Shown in pieces: positions 7,515-14,359 of a stretch of DNA of 18,701 bases. The notes under the pieces were generated by a model. The model was not told the origin of the DNA and did not search any database. It worked only from the letters and a program-made list of their open reading frames with translations. Source of the DNA: an uncultured Oscillospiraceae bacterium (GTDB lineage Bacteria > Bacillota > Clostridia > Oscillospirales > Ruminococcaceae); the NCBI GenBank assembly GCA_934232845.1, contig CAKQGD010000035.1:1-18701 (forward strand). Direction: 5' to 3'. Both the position numbers and the translations under genes were made by a program. Each line of letters starts with the position of its first letter. Position 1 is the first letter of the stretch.

Positions 7515-7530
7515 TTAGGAGGGACGGCGG

Positions 7531-7752
7531 ATGTCTTACTACCCTCGGCTTCGTGATCTGCGGGAGGATGCGGACCTGACGCAGACGCAGCTTGTGGAGC
7601 GTCTCGGCATGCATAAAACGACCTATACAAACTATGAACAGGGAAAAAGAGAGCCTCCGTTTGAGCTGATTATCCGGCTTGCACGATTCTACCGCGTTTC
7701 CATCGACTATATTGCGGGGCTGACGGATACGCCGCGTCCGCCCCGCCGATAA
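7531..7752 (+). CDS. XRE-family HTH transcriptional regulator
   Basis: This 73-residue protein is almost entirely one lambda-repressor-type helix-turn-helix (HTH_3/XRE). Helices 2-3 are around residues 17-38 with LTQTQLVERLGMHKTTYTNYEQGKREPP, followed by the typical closing LARFYRVSIDYIAGLTD. There is no sensor or dimerisation domain beyond the DNA-binding unit; the tail is a short Pro/Arg stretch. AGGAGGG at 7517-7523 supports the start at 7531. It is divergent from a small membrane-protein gene, with repeated operator-like sites between them, suggesting that it controls both promoters. Confidence 0.92.
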   Translation: MSYYPRLRDLREDADLTQTQLVERLGMHKTTYTNYEQGKREPPFELIIRLARFYRVSIDYIAGLTDTPRPPRR

Positions 7753-7768
7753 ACAATCGATACTGTAT

Positions 7769-7805
7769 GCGGTTTTATTCATGCGGGCATTTTCGACCGC
7801 GGTTT
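7769..7805 (+). terminator. weak terminator candidate after the XRE gene
   Basis: GCGGT (7769-7773) pairs with ACCGC (7796-7800), followed by GGTTTT. The long 22-nt loop makes it weak. It lies between the convergent XRE and rlmI genes, where a terminator is expected. Confidence 0.3.
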
Positions 7806-7811
7806 TGTCGA

Positions 7812-9044
7812 TTAGACCACCTGAAAAACATAAAATTTCAGGTAGGACGTTTCCGGTACGTTCCAGAGAATGGGGTGATCGGGGGACTGCTGCCGCGCTT
7901 CGATTTGGCGAAGCTGTACATCTGCATCGAGGGCAGCGCTTTTCAGCATCTCAGTGAAAAGCGCATCCGGCATAAAATGTGAACATGAGCAGGTCGCGAG
8001 ATAGCCTCCCCGCGGCAGAAGCCGCATGGCACGCAGGTTGATTTCTTTATAACCCCGTTTGGCGGCGTCGACGGTTTTACGGTTCTTGGTAAAGGCGGGA
8101 GGATCGAGAATGATAAAATCGTAGGGATGTCCGCCCTGTTCCGTGAGACGGGGCAGCAGCTCGAACACGTCTGCCGCGACAAAGTCCATTCGGTCTGAAA
8201 GACCGTTAAGCGCCGCGTTCTTTTGCGCCATATTTACGGCGCTTTGCGAAATATCCACAGCGGTGACGTGCTTTGCGCCGCCGTGCGCGGCATTCAGAGC
8301 GAAAGAACCCGTATGCGTAAAACAATCGAGTACGGTGCGCCCGCGTGCCAGCTTCGCGGCGGCGAGGCGGTTGTACTTCTGATCCAGGAAGAAACCGGTC
8401 TTCTGTCCGTTTTCAAAATCGACCTCGTAAACAATGCCGTTTTCCGTGATCTCGGTCACGGCAGAGCCGAGGGAGGGTTCTCCGGGAAGAAGAAACCAGC
8501 CTTTGTTTTGATTTAATCCTTCAAGCGTGCGGATGCCCGCGTCGTTTCGTTCATAGATACCCGTAATGCGCTGCCCATCGGCACGCAGTACATCGGCAAG
8601 AAGCGGAAAGAGCAGTTCTTTTCGTGTTTCGATTCCAACGGAAAGCGTCTGCGTCACGAGGATGTCTCCGAAGCGGTCGACGGTCAGCCCGGGAAAGCCG
8701 TCCGCTTCTCCGAAAATAACGCGGCAGCAGGAGAGATCCTCCGGCCGAAGAACGGCTTTGCGGTAGTTCCATGCATATTGAATGCGCCTTTGCCAGAATG
8801 CTTCGTCAAAGCGGTCGTTTGCGTTTTTGGAGACGAGGCGCACGCGGATCTTGCTGGCTTCGCTCCAGAAGCCTGTGCCGAGGTAGGCGCCGTTTTCTCC
8901 GACCACATCGGTCATACAGCCGTTTTGAAGCGTTCCTTTCGCCGAGAGAATTTCATCGGCATAGACCCACGGGTGACCGCTTTTGGCCGCACGGACGGCC
9001 TTTTTTGTGATAGTGCAAAGGGGAAATTCACGGGTTGATTTCAT
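7812..9044 (-). CDS. rlmI: 23S rRNA (cytosine-C5) methyltransferase, RlmI family
   Basis: Members of this SAM-dependent family (RlmI/YwbD) methylate a cytosine of 23S rRNA, C1962 in E. coli. The 410 residues match the family length of about 395-410. An N-terminal PUA-type RNA-binding domain spans about 8-85, with KSGHPWVYADEI. A central linker domain follows, and then a Rossmann methyltransferase domain. Its SAM motif I is CFTHTGSFAL (241-250), the acidic motif is VDIS (263-266), the catalytic-pocket motif is LDPPAFTK (313-320), and the C-terminal signature is CSCSHF (352-357). AGGAG precedes the start. The gene faces the XRE gene and is divergent from the SRP RNA-dnaX unit. Exact target base is inferred from family membership. 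Confidence 0.92.
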   Translation of the reverse strand: MKSTREFPLCTITKKAVRAAKSGHPWVYADEILSAKGTLQNGCMTDVVGENGAYLGTGFWSEASKIRVRLVSKNANDRFDEAFWQRRIQYAWNYRKAVLRPEDLSCCRVIFGEADGFPGLTVDRFGDILVTQTLSVGIETRKELLFPLLADVLRADGQRITGIYERNDAGIRTLEGLNQNKGWFLLPGEPSLGSAVTEITENGIVYEVDFENGQKTGFFLDQKYNRLAAAKLARGRTVLDCFTHTGSFALNAAHGGAKHVTAVDISQSAVNMAQKNAALNGLSDRMDFVAADVFELLPRLTEQGGHPYDFIILDPPAFTKNRKTVDAAKRGYKEINLRAMRLLPRGGYLATCSCSHFMPDALFTEMLKSAALDADVQLRQIEARQQSPDHPILWNVPETSYLKFYVFQVV

Positions 9045-9250
9045 ATAATTGCTCCTGTCTGTTCGTGCTTTCTTCGGTTTGCTCGCGAATGTCTTTTCTG
9101 TTTTTGGTAAAATGCGGTTTTATAATGCATAGACCGGCGGGTGCGGCGCATTGTGCGTATGGAGAGACAGAAAAAGGTCCACAATATGAAAAATAAAAAC
9201 GGACAATTTATTATAAAATAAAAAGCTTTGTTCGTACAGAAAAAAATCGC
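9045..9250. other. divergent intergenic region between rlmI and SRP RNA
   Basis: About 200 nt without a supported gene. A TATAAT occurs on the plus strand at 9121-9126 but has no acceptable -35 box. I could not pick an rlmI promoter with confidence. Confidence 0.4.
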
Positions 9251-9279
9251 TTGTTTCTGAAAGAAAAAAATGATATAAT
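9251..9279 (+). promoter_or_regulatory. promoter of the SRP RNA-dnaX-...-ssrA unit
   Basis: TTGTTT (9251-9256), 17 bp, TATAAT (9274-9279) with TG at 9271-9272 as an extended -10. The predicted start near 9286 matches the 5' end of the SRP RNA fold. It is the only strong plus-strand promoter found before the terminator at 13378. Confidence 0.85.
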
Positions 9280-9286
9280 GAAAAGC

Positions 9287-9467
9287 AGTCACAAAAGGCA
9301 GGACGGACCTATGCTCTGTCATGCGGATATGCGGGTCCTGTGCGACGGAGTTTCGTGAACCATGTCAGGCGGGGAACCGAGCAGCATTAAGCGAAGCGCT
9401 CTGTGTGCCGCAGACCGCCTGCGTATCCGCATGAGAGGGCGTAAGGAGTCCTGTCTTTCTGTCTTTC
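9287..9467 (+). ncRNA. ffs: signal recognition particle RNA (SRP RNA / scRNA)
   Basis: This is the RNA core of the signal recognition particle, which binds Ffh and targets nascent membrane proteins. The conserved helix-8 element is present: GTGAACCATGTCAGG (9356-9369 region), then CGG-GGAA-CCG capped by a GGAA tetraloop, then AGCAGCATTAAGCGAA. This is nearly the same as the Bacillus scRNA core. The ends pair as an extended rod: 9294-9304 with 9448-9458, then 9320-9332 with 9421-9433 (CATGCGGATATGC/GCGTATCCGCATG). Position just before dnaX is the classical Bacillota order. At about 170-180 nt it is longer than the 4.5S type but shorter than the roughly 270-nt Bacillus form, and I see no clear Alu domain. 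Ends are approximate. Confidence 0.92.
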
Positions 9468-9483
9468 GCATTTGATTTTGAGA

Positions 9484-9488
9484 GGAGG
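9484..9488 (+). promoter_or_regulatory. ribosome binding site deciding the dnaX start
   Basis: GGAGG lies 8 nt before the GTG at 9497. An in-frame GTG at 9488 overlaps the ribosome site itself and is therefore unlikely to be the start. Confidence 0.8.
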
Positions 9489-9496
9489 TGTGCTTC

Positions 9497-11128
9497 GTGC
9501 GTCAGGCGCTTTACCGCGCATACCGTCCCAAAACCTTTGACGAGGTGGTCGGACAGGATGCGATCACCACGATTCTCAAGCGGGAGATGGCTTCTCATAC
9601 GCCGTCGCACGCCTATCTGTTTGTGGGTTCGCGGGGGACCGGCAAGACGACCTGCGCAAAGCTGGTCGCCAAAGCGGTCAACTGTCCGAATCTGCATGAC
9701 GGAAACCCCTGCAACGAATGTGAGATCTGCCGCGGAGTGGACGATGGTTCTCTGCTCGATGTATCGGAGATCGACGCCGCTTCAAACAACGGTGTGGACA
9801 GCATCCGAGATCTGCGTGACGAGGCGGCCTTTACGCCGTCTGCCGCGCGCTACCGCGTTTATATTATCGACGAGGTGCACATGCTCTCTACCTCGGCGTT
9901 CAACGCTCTTCTCAAAACACTCGAAGAGCCGCCGGCACATGTGATTTTTGTGTTGGCGACAACGGAGATTCATAAGGTTCTGCCGACGATCGTGTCGCGC
10001 TGCCAGCGGTTTGACTTCAGACGGATTGAGCCGGAGGTAATTGCTGCCCGTCTGCAGACCGTCGCAGAACGCGAAGGATTTTCTCTGACAGACGATGCGG
10101 CGCAGCTGATCGCCCGCCTGTCCGACGGGGGCATGCGCGATGCGCTCTCCCTGCTCGACGTGTGCGCCGCGGACTGCAGTGAGGTGAATGCAGACGTGGT
10201 GACCGCTGCCGCGGGTCTTGTGGGGCGCGAGCACCTTTTCGCCTTAACGGATCATATTCTGAATGGAGATACCGGTGGTGTGCTGACACTGCTGGGGGAG
10301 TTAACGGCGCGAAGCCTCGATCCGCAGCGGCTGTGTGAACAGCTTGCCGCTCATTTTCGCGATTTAATGCTTGCCAAGACCGTCGAACATCCCGAGCGGC
10401 TGCTCGGCTGTCTGCCGTCCGAGTTGGAGCCTCTGCGGAAGCAGGGCGCGCGCATCGCGCTTTCCGATCTGCTTTCGGGCGTATCCGTCCTGCAGGACGC
10501 GGGCGCCCGTATGGCAAGAAGCCTTTCGAAGCGTGCACAGCTGGAACTCGCTCTCGTCATGCTGACGGAACCCGGTGCACGCACGGGAACGCAGGCGCTG
10601 CTTTCCCGCATCGAACGGCTGGAAAAAGCGCTGTGTGGCGGTGCGGTTCCCGTTCTCTCTGTTCCGAAGGAAGAAAGCATCTCGGAACAGGCCGATATGC
10701 CCGCGCAGAAGACATCGCCCATTCAGAAAATGTCTGTATCCGAGCTGCCTGCGCTGCCTGAGACAGCCGCACCCCGCGAAACGGCTTCTGCCGAGAAAAA
10801 CGGGGAGCCGCAGCTTTTCCGTCCATGGCCGCAGGTGCTCGACGAGATCGCCAATGCCAACGCCTCTCTTGCGGGGATGATGACGGGGACGAAGGCATAT
10901 TTTGACGGCAAGAGAATCCTGATTGACATCCAAAACCCCATTTTGCTCGAAATGCTGCGGAATAATGACTATACAAAGACTTCGATCCGGCAGGCAATTT
11001 CACTTGTGACGGGGCGTACCTATCCAATCGGGCCCTATCGTATAAGAGAGCGCGAGGCCCCGAAGGAAGATCCGCTTGAAAAGCTGATTGCCTCTCTTCC
11101 GGAGGATGAGTCTATCCATATCCATTAA
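9497..11128 (+). CDS. dnaX: DNA polymerase III subunit gamma/tau
   Basis: This is the clamp-loader ATPase of the replicative polymerase. From the GTG start it has 543 residues and opens with MRQALYRAYRPKTFDEVVGQ-type sequence, standard for DnaX. Walker A is GSRGTGKT (44-51). The zinc-binding cysteines are C63, C72, C75 and C78. Walker B is IIDEVH (123-128), and the sensor-1 region has VLATTEIHKVLPTIVSRC. The clamp-loader domain III follows, then a proline/alanine/glutamate-rich linker (about 385-440) and a tau-like tail. I found no A-AAA-AAG style slippery site, so one product is expected, as in Bacillus. It lies between the SRP RNA and ybaB, which follows after 17 nt. Confidence 0.97.
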   Translation: MRQALYRAYRPKTFDEVVGQDAITTILKREMASHTPSHAYLFVGSRGTGKTTCAKLVAKAVNCPNLHDGNPCNECEICRGVDDGSLLDVSEIDAASNNGVDSIRDLRDEAAFTPSAARYRVYIIDEVHMLSTSAFNALLKTLEEPPAHVIFVLATTEIHKVLPTIVSRCQRFDFRRIEPEVIAARLQTVAEREGFSLTDDAAQLIARLSDGGMRDALSLLDVCAADCSEVNADVVTAAAGLVGREHLFALTDHILNGDTGGVLTLLGELTARSLDPQRLCEQLAAHFRDLMLAKTVEHPERLLGCLPSELEPLRKQGARIALSDLLSGVSVLQDAGARMARSLSKRAQLELALVMLTEPGARTGTQALLSRIERLEKALCGGAVPVLSVPKEESISEQADMPAQKTSPIQKMSVSELPALPETAAPRETASAEKNGEPQLFRPWPQVLDEIANANASLAGMMTGTKAYFDGKRILIDIQNPILLEMLRNNDYTKTSIRQAISLVTGRTYPIGPYRIREREAPKEDPLEKLIASLPEDESIHIH

Positions 11129-11145
11129 AAAGGAGAATTTGAAAT

Positions 11146-11499
11146 ATGAAAGCAAGACTTCCCGCCGGTTTCGGCGGCGGCCCTACCAACCAGAAAGATC
11201 TGATGCGTCAGGCTCAGAAAATGCAGGAGCAGTTTGCCAAGACACAGGCCGAGCTGGAGGAGCGCGAATTTACCGCTTCCTCGGGCGGCGGAATGGTAGA
11301 GGTTGTGATGAACGGCAAAAAAGAACTCAAGTCTCTTGTAATCAAGCCGGAGGTTGTCGATCCGGACGATATTGAGATGCTGCAGGATCTTGTAACGGCG
11401 GCGGTCAATGAAGTGATCCGTGAGGTGGAAACGATCTCCAATGACGAGATCGGCAAAATTACGGGCGGTCTGAATCTGGGCATGCCCGGCTTGTTCTAA
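11146..11499 (+). CDS. ybaB: YbaB/EbfC nucleoid-associated protein
   Basis: YbaB/EbfC proteins are small dimeric DNA-binding proteins that coat or bridge the nucleoid. The 117-residue chain shows a Gly-rich N-terminus, a long amphipathic helix (QKDLMRQAQKMQEQFAKTQAEL), the beta region TASSGGGMVEVVMNGKKELKSLVIKPEVVDPDDIEMLQDL, and the C-terminal helix with a GGLNLGMPGLF end, all typical of the family. AAAGGAG lies just upstream. It is packed between dnaX (17 nt away) and recR (4 nt away). This dnaX-ybaB-recR trio is conserved across bacteria and is the basis for thinking YbaB assists replication-linked DNA repair. Confidence 0.97.
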   Translation: MKARLPAGFGGGPTNQKDLMRQAQKMQEQFAKTQAELEEREFTASSGGGMVEVVMNGKKELKSLVIKPEVVDPDDIEMLQDLVTAAVNEVIREVETISNDEIGKITGGLNLGMPGLF

Positions 11500-11503
11500 G
11501 GCC

Positions 11504-12100
11504 GTGGCGTATCAGGTTGCGCCGGTTTCCCGTCTGGTGGAACAGTTCGCACGTCTGCCCGGCATCGGCAGAAAAACGGCGCAGCGTCTTGCGTTTTATA
11601 TGCTTTCACAGCCGCCGGAGCGTGCAAAGGAATTTGCCGCCGCGCTGCTTGACGCCAGCAGCTCGATTCGGCGCTGTACAATCTGCCAGAACCTGACCGA
11701 TACGGAGAAATGCCCTATCTGTGAGAATGAGGCGCGTGACCGCTCGGTTATCTGTGTAGTGGCCGATCCGCGCGATGTTGTGGCGTTTGAGCGGATGCGC
11801 GAATATAACGGTCTGTATCATGTGCTGCACGGGCTGATCTCTCCGATGGAGGGGATCGGGCCCGACGAACTGACGGTGAAACAGCTGCTTGCCCGTCTGG
11901 ACGACACGGTGCGCGAGGTGATCATGGCGACGAACCCGACAGTGGAGGGTGAGGCGACCGCGATGTATCTGTCGCGACTGATCAAGCCGATGGGTGTCAG
12001 GGTATCGCGCCTTGCTTACGGAATTCCCGTGGGAGGTAATTTGGAATTCGCCGACGACGTAACGCTTTGTCGTGCGCTTGAGGGCCGCAGCGAAATGTAA
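11504..12100 (+). CDS. recR: recombination mediator RecR
   Basis: RecR works with RecO (and RecF) to load RecA on single-stranded DNA at gaps. The 198-residue length is standard. Domain order is a helix-hairpin-helix at 15-32 (ARLPGIGRKTAQRLA), a zinc finger with C58, C61, C70 and C73, a Toprim domain from about 81 (VICVVADPRDVVAFE), the HVLHGLISPMEGIGPDEL motif at 106-123, and a C-terminal YGIPVGGNLEFADDVTLCRALEGR. The start is a GTG only 4 nt after the ybaB stop, with a weak AAGG site inside the junction, suggesting translational coupling to ybaB. Confidence 0.97.
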   Translation: MAYQVAPVSRLVEQFARLPGIGRKTAQRLAFYMLSQPPERAKEFAAALLDASSSIRRCTICQNLTDTEKCPICENEARDRSVICVVADPRDVVAFERMREYNGLYHVLHGLISPMEGIGPDELTVKQLLARLDDTVREVIMATNPTVEGEATAMYLSRLIKPMGVRVSRLAYGIPVGGNLEFADDVTLCRALEGRSEM

Positions 12101-12116
12101 AGGAAGGAAAAAGGCG

Positions 12117-12530
12117 ATGCGTTTCGGCAAAGACAGCCCCTTTTTTTCGGAACTGGGGCGGTTTGTGAAATTCGGCCTGACCGGTGTGATGAATACGGCA
12201 GTTGACTTTTTGGTCTTTACTGTGTTATCATATCTTGGCCTTGGAATTTACCTTTCTCAAGTGCTGTCCTATTCGGCGGGAATGCTCAACAGCTACGTCG
12301 TCAACCGAAGCTGGACATTTCATGCTAAGGGACGCTTTTTCGGGGCGCAGATGCGGCGGTTTCTTATTGTAAATCTGTCGCTTTTGGCACTGAGCCTTGC
12401 GGTTCTGCGGGTGATGACAGGCGGCCTTGGGCTGCCGCGGTTTGCGGCGAAGATTTGTGCGACGGTCTGTACGATGGTGTTGGGCTTTCTTCTCAACCGT
12501 CTGTGGGTATTTCGCACGAAAGAGGCATAG
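12117..12530 (+). CDS. GtrA-like small membrane protein
   Basis: GtrA-family proteins are small four-helix membrane proteins thought to flip or help flip polyprenyl-linked sugars for cell-surface glycosylation. This one has 137 residues with hydrophobic segments at about 19-40, 44-62, 82-102 and 110-130. The typical twin motifs occur after helices 2 and 4: NRSWTF (63-68) and NRLWVF (127-132). The chosen ATG at 12117 follows AAGGAAGG; an earlier in-frame ATG would lie inside recR. It is sandwiched in a core operon between recR and smpB, an unexpected place for a glycosylation protein, and no glycosyltransferase is nearby, so its partner must be elsewhere. Confidence 0.88.
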   Translation: MRFGKDSPFFSELGRFVKFGLTGVMNTAVDFLVFTVLSYLGLGIYLSQVLSYSAGMLNSYVVNRSWTFHAKGRFFGAQMRRFLIVNLSLLALSLAVLRVMTGGLGLPRFAAKICATVCTMVLGFLLNRLWVFRTKEA

Positions 12531-12554
12531 AATACAAAAAAGGGGGCGCGCCGG

Positions 12555-13025
12555 ATGGCGGAAAAACGTGAATCGACCAAGACGATTTCTTATAACCGCG
12601 CGGCGCGGCACGAGTATTTTGTCGACGAAAGCTTTGAAGCGGGCATTGAACTGACCGGCACCGAGGTGAAAAGCCTGCGTGCGGGCACGGTGAGCCTTAA
12701 GGACAGCTGGGTCGATGTGGGTACAGGTGAGTTGATTGTCAAACAGCTGCATATCAGCCCCTATGAGCACGGAAACATCTTCAATCGGGATCCGATGCGT
12801 GAGAGACGCCTTTTGATGCACCGGCGCGAGATCAACTATCTTTTTGGAAAGGTCAAGCAGCAGGGCTGCACCTTAATTCCTCTTTCTCTTTATTTTAAAG
12901 GCTCGCGGGTCAAGGTTCAGCTCGGACTTTGCCGCGGCAAAAAACTTTACGACAAACGCGAGGACATGGCTGCGCGCGACGCCAAACGTGCGATCGATCG
13001 TGCCATGAAGGAGCATTTGCGATAA
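12555..13025 (+). CDS. smpB: SsrA-binding protein SmpB
   Basis: SmpB binds tmRNA and delivers it to stalled ribosomes in trans-translation. The 156-residue protein has the OB-fold core, with EAGIELTGTEVKSLRAGTVSLKDSWVDV, LHISPYEHGN, DPMRERRLLMHRREINYLFGKVKQQGCTLIPLSLYFKGSRVKVQLGLCRGKKLYDKRE, and a basic helical tail (AARDAKRAIDRAMKEHLR) that enters the ribosomal mRNA channel. AAGGGGG precedes the start. Its RNA partner, the tmRNA gene, begins just 5 nt after its stop codon, so both components are made from adjacent DNA and probably one transcript. Confidence 0.98.
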   Translation: MAEKRESTKTISYNRAARHEYFVDESFEAGIELTGTEVKSLRAGTVSLKDSWVDVGTGELIVKQLHISPYEHGNIFNRDPMRERRLLMHRREINYLFGKVKQQGCTLIPLSLYFKGSRVKVQLGLCRGKKLYDKREDMAARDAKRAIDRAMKEHLR

Positions 13026-13030
13026 AACAT

Positions 13031-13376
13031 GGGGCCGTAAAGGTTTCGACGGGGATTGTGAAACGAAGACAGCGGGCAGAGGGCGGGACCTCTATAATAC
13101 CCGAACCTTTAAAGATAAACGCAGACGAAAATCTCGTTTACGCGGCTTAATTAGCCGCCGTCCTGCCGCGGAGCACCACGGCCGCGGACAGGGCGTCATG
13201 CAGTGGTCAATTCCGACGGGATGGCTCCCCGTACCGTTCGGAACATAAGGGGATACCGAATCGAAAAGCCTGTCCATCGGCGTTTCGGTAAGGGAATTTT
13301 AAAAGACGGACTGCGCCCGGAGAGGTCTTTGTGAATCGGTTTTCGGACGGGGGTTCGACTCCCCCCGGCTCCACCA
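13031..13376 (+). ncRNA. ssrA: transfer-messenger RNA (tmRNA, SsrA)
   Basis: A one-piece tmRNA of 346 nt. The 5' end GGGGCCGTAAAGGTTTCGACGGG is the standard opening. The acceptor stem GGGGCCG pairs with CGGCTCC near the 3' end (one G-U), followed by ACCA encoded in the gene. The T arm is GGGGGTTCGACTCCCCC. The tag reading frame at 13121-13150 is GCA GAC GAA AAT CTC GTT TAC GCG GCT TAA, giving ADENLVYAA after the alanine carried by tmRNA itself. The C-terminal AA is the usual protease signal. It starts 5 nt after smpB, with no terminator and only a poor promoter between them, and ends at a strong terminator. Confidence 0.98.
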
Positions 13377-13377
13377 A

Positions 13378-13424
13378 AAAACAGGCTTTAGAATGCGGTT
13401 TCTAAAGCCTGTTTTAATTTTTTG
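13378..13424 (+). terminator. strong terminator after tmRNA
   Basis: A 16-bp perfect stem, AAAACAGGCTTTAGAA (13378-13393) with TTCTAAAGCCTGTTTT (13400-13415), has a 6-nt loop and is followed by AATTTTTT. It ends the plus-strand unit that begins at the SRP RNA promoter. Confidence 0.93.
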
Positions 13425-13459
13425 CACCCACTTTTTGCACTCCATCCACTGTCGAAGCA

Positions 13460-13496
13460 AAAAATACGCTGTTTCAAAGTGAAACAGCGTATTTTT
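13460..13496. terminator. second perfect hairpin, probably bidirectional terminator
   Basis: A 16-bp perfect inverted repeat with a 5-nt loop (13460-13475 / 13481-13496). Its core is TACGCTGTTTC / GAAACAGCGTA, with A-runs on the left and T-runs on the right, so it can end transcripts from either side. It lies between the tmRNA and the convergent lipoprotein remnant. Confidence 0.65.
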
Positions 13497-13619
13497 GAAA
13501 AAAAGCCGCAATAGAAGCAAAGCGAAAAATGAAGCGGCATCTGTGAGCGGAATATGAGGCTTAATCTAAAAGCGGATCAAAAGCCTTTTGACTTTGGAAT
13601 AAAGACAGAGATTCAAAAG

Positions 13620-14148
13620 TTATTTGCTGATAAAATCGAAATGATCTGTCACGGTTTTCAGATCTTTTTGGAACTGATCAACGGCGTCGGCGTCGGCACT
13701 TCCTTCTTTCGCGGGGTTAGACTGCATGGTGTTCATGACAATCACATTGCCGTCGGGTGAAACGCCCAAGGAGGTTCCCACGGGACCGCCTTCCTCCTGC
13801 ATAATGTTCCACTCTTTCAGTCATGCTGTCAAAGGAAAGCACGTTATAGCGGTCATCCTCGCCCACATAGTATATGACGAGTGTGGTGATGGTTTCTTCT
13901 CCATGTTCACGGGTTGTGATTTCAGTTTCGATTTTATCAGAAGCAATGGCGGGCAGCATGGTTTGAAATCCCAATTCCTTCGATTCGAAGGAAAACTCTT
14001 TTAATTCTTCGCTGATTTCTTCTGACACAGAGGATTCTATGCCTGCGTTTTCAGAACTCGCTGAGTTGTTTTCATTCTGCGAAGAGCAGGCTGCCGTAAT
14101 GACGATGAGTACTATACATAAAGTTAAAATAAGAATGTTCTTTTTCAT
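13620..14148 (-). pseudogene. small lipoprotein gene with an apparent frameshift
   Basis: The 5' part (from 14148, after an AAGGAGG site) encodes a lipoprotein signal peptide, MKKNILILTLCIVLIVITAAC with the lipid-accepting C21. A Ser/Glu-rich linker and the start of a small domain (FSFESKELGFQTMLPAI...LVIYYVGEDDRYNVLSFDSM) follow. In this frame the sequence then turns into arginine-rich nonsense (GGRRSRGNLLGRF). The sensible continuation is in another frame, LKEWNIMQEEGGPVGTSLGVSPDGNVIVMNTM..., ending at 13620. The switch must lie between 13802 and 13823. The intact product would be a secreted lipoprotein of roughly 175 residues of unknown function. It may be a real inactivation or a one-base sequencing error; no recognised frameshift signal is present. 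Confidence 0.75.
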
Positions 14149-14296
14149 TTTTCCTCCTTGGTGTTTTATACGGCCGTTTTTTTCAAAAGGCTTATGTATA
14201 TTTATATAACATTTTAATGTTTAAAAAGTTCGAATCCAATCTGAATAATAGGTGTATTCCTCAAATGGATCATTTCCGACGCCATCGCATGACAAA

Positions 14297-14332
14297 AAGC
14301 CTCCTCTTTTTTTAAAAGAGGAGGCTTGATAG
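14297..14332 (-). terminator. terminator of the carboxyltransferase gene
   Basis: A 14-bp perfect stem, AAGCCTCCTCTTTT (14297-14310) with AAAAGAGGAGGCTT (14314-14327), has a 3-nt core loop. On the minus strand it is followed by TTTGTC, extending a T-run of five. It lies 32 nt after the stop codon at 14360. Confidence 0.9.
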
Positions 14333-14359
14333 TTTAAAAACAATAGCAGCGGACAAAAT

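Noticed and set aside
10773..10805. Possible dnaX programmed frameshift site (run of A in GAGAAAAACGG)
   Set aside because: The run is not in the X-XXY-YYZ register for the reading frame and has no following stem-loop of note; a short gamma form is not supported.
13299..13520. Minus-strand open frame of 73 codons containing a WWSRGESNPRPKT-like stretch
   Set aside because: It is antisense to the tmRNA 3' end and its terminator. This peptide pattern is a well-known artefact of translating the T-arm region of tRNA/tmRNA genes.
13378..13620. Genomic island or phage attachment at the tmRNA 3' end
   Set aside because: No integrase and no second copy of the tmRNA 3' end is seen in the window; only a short tandem repeat is present.
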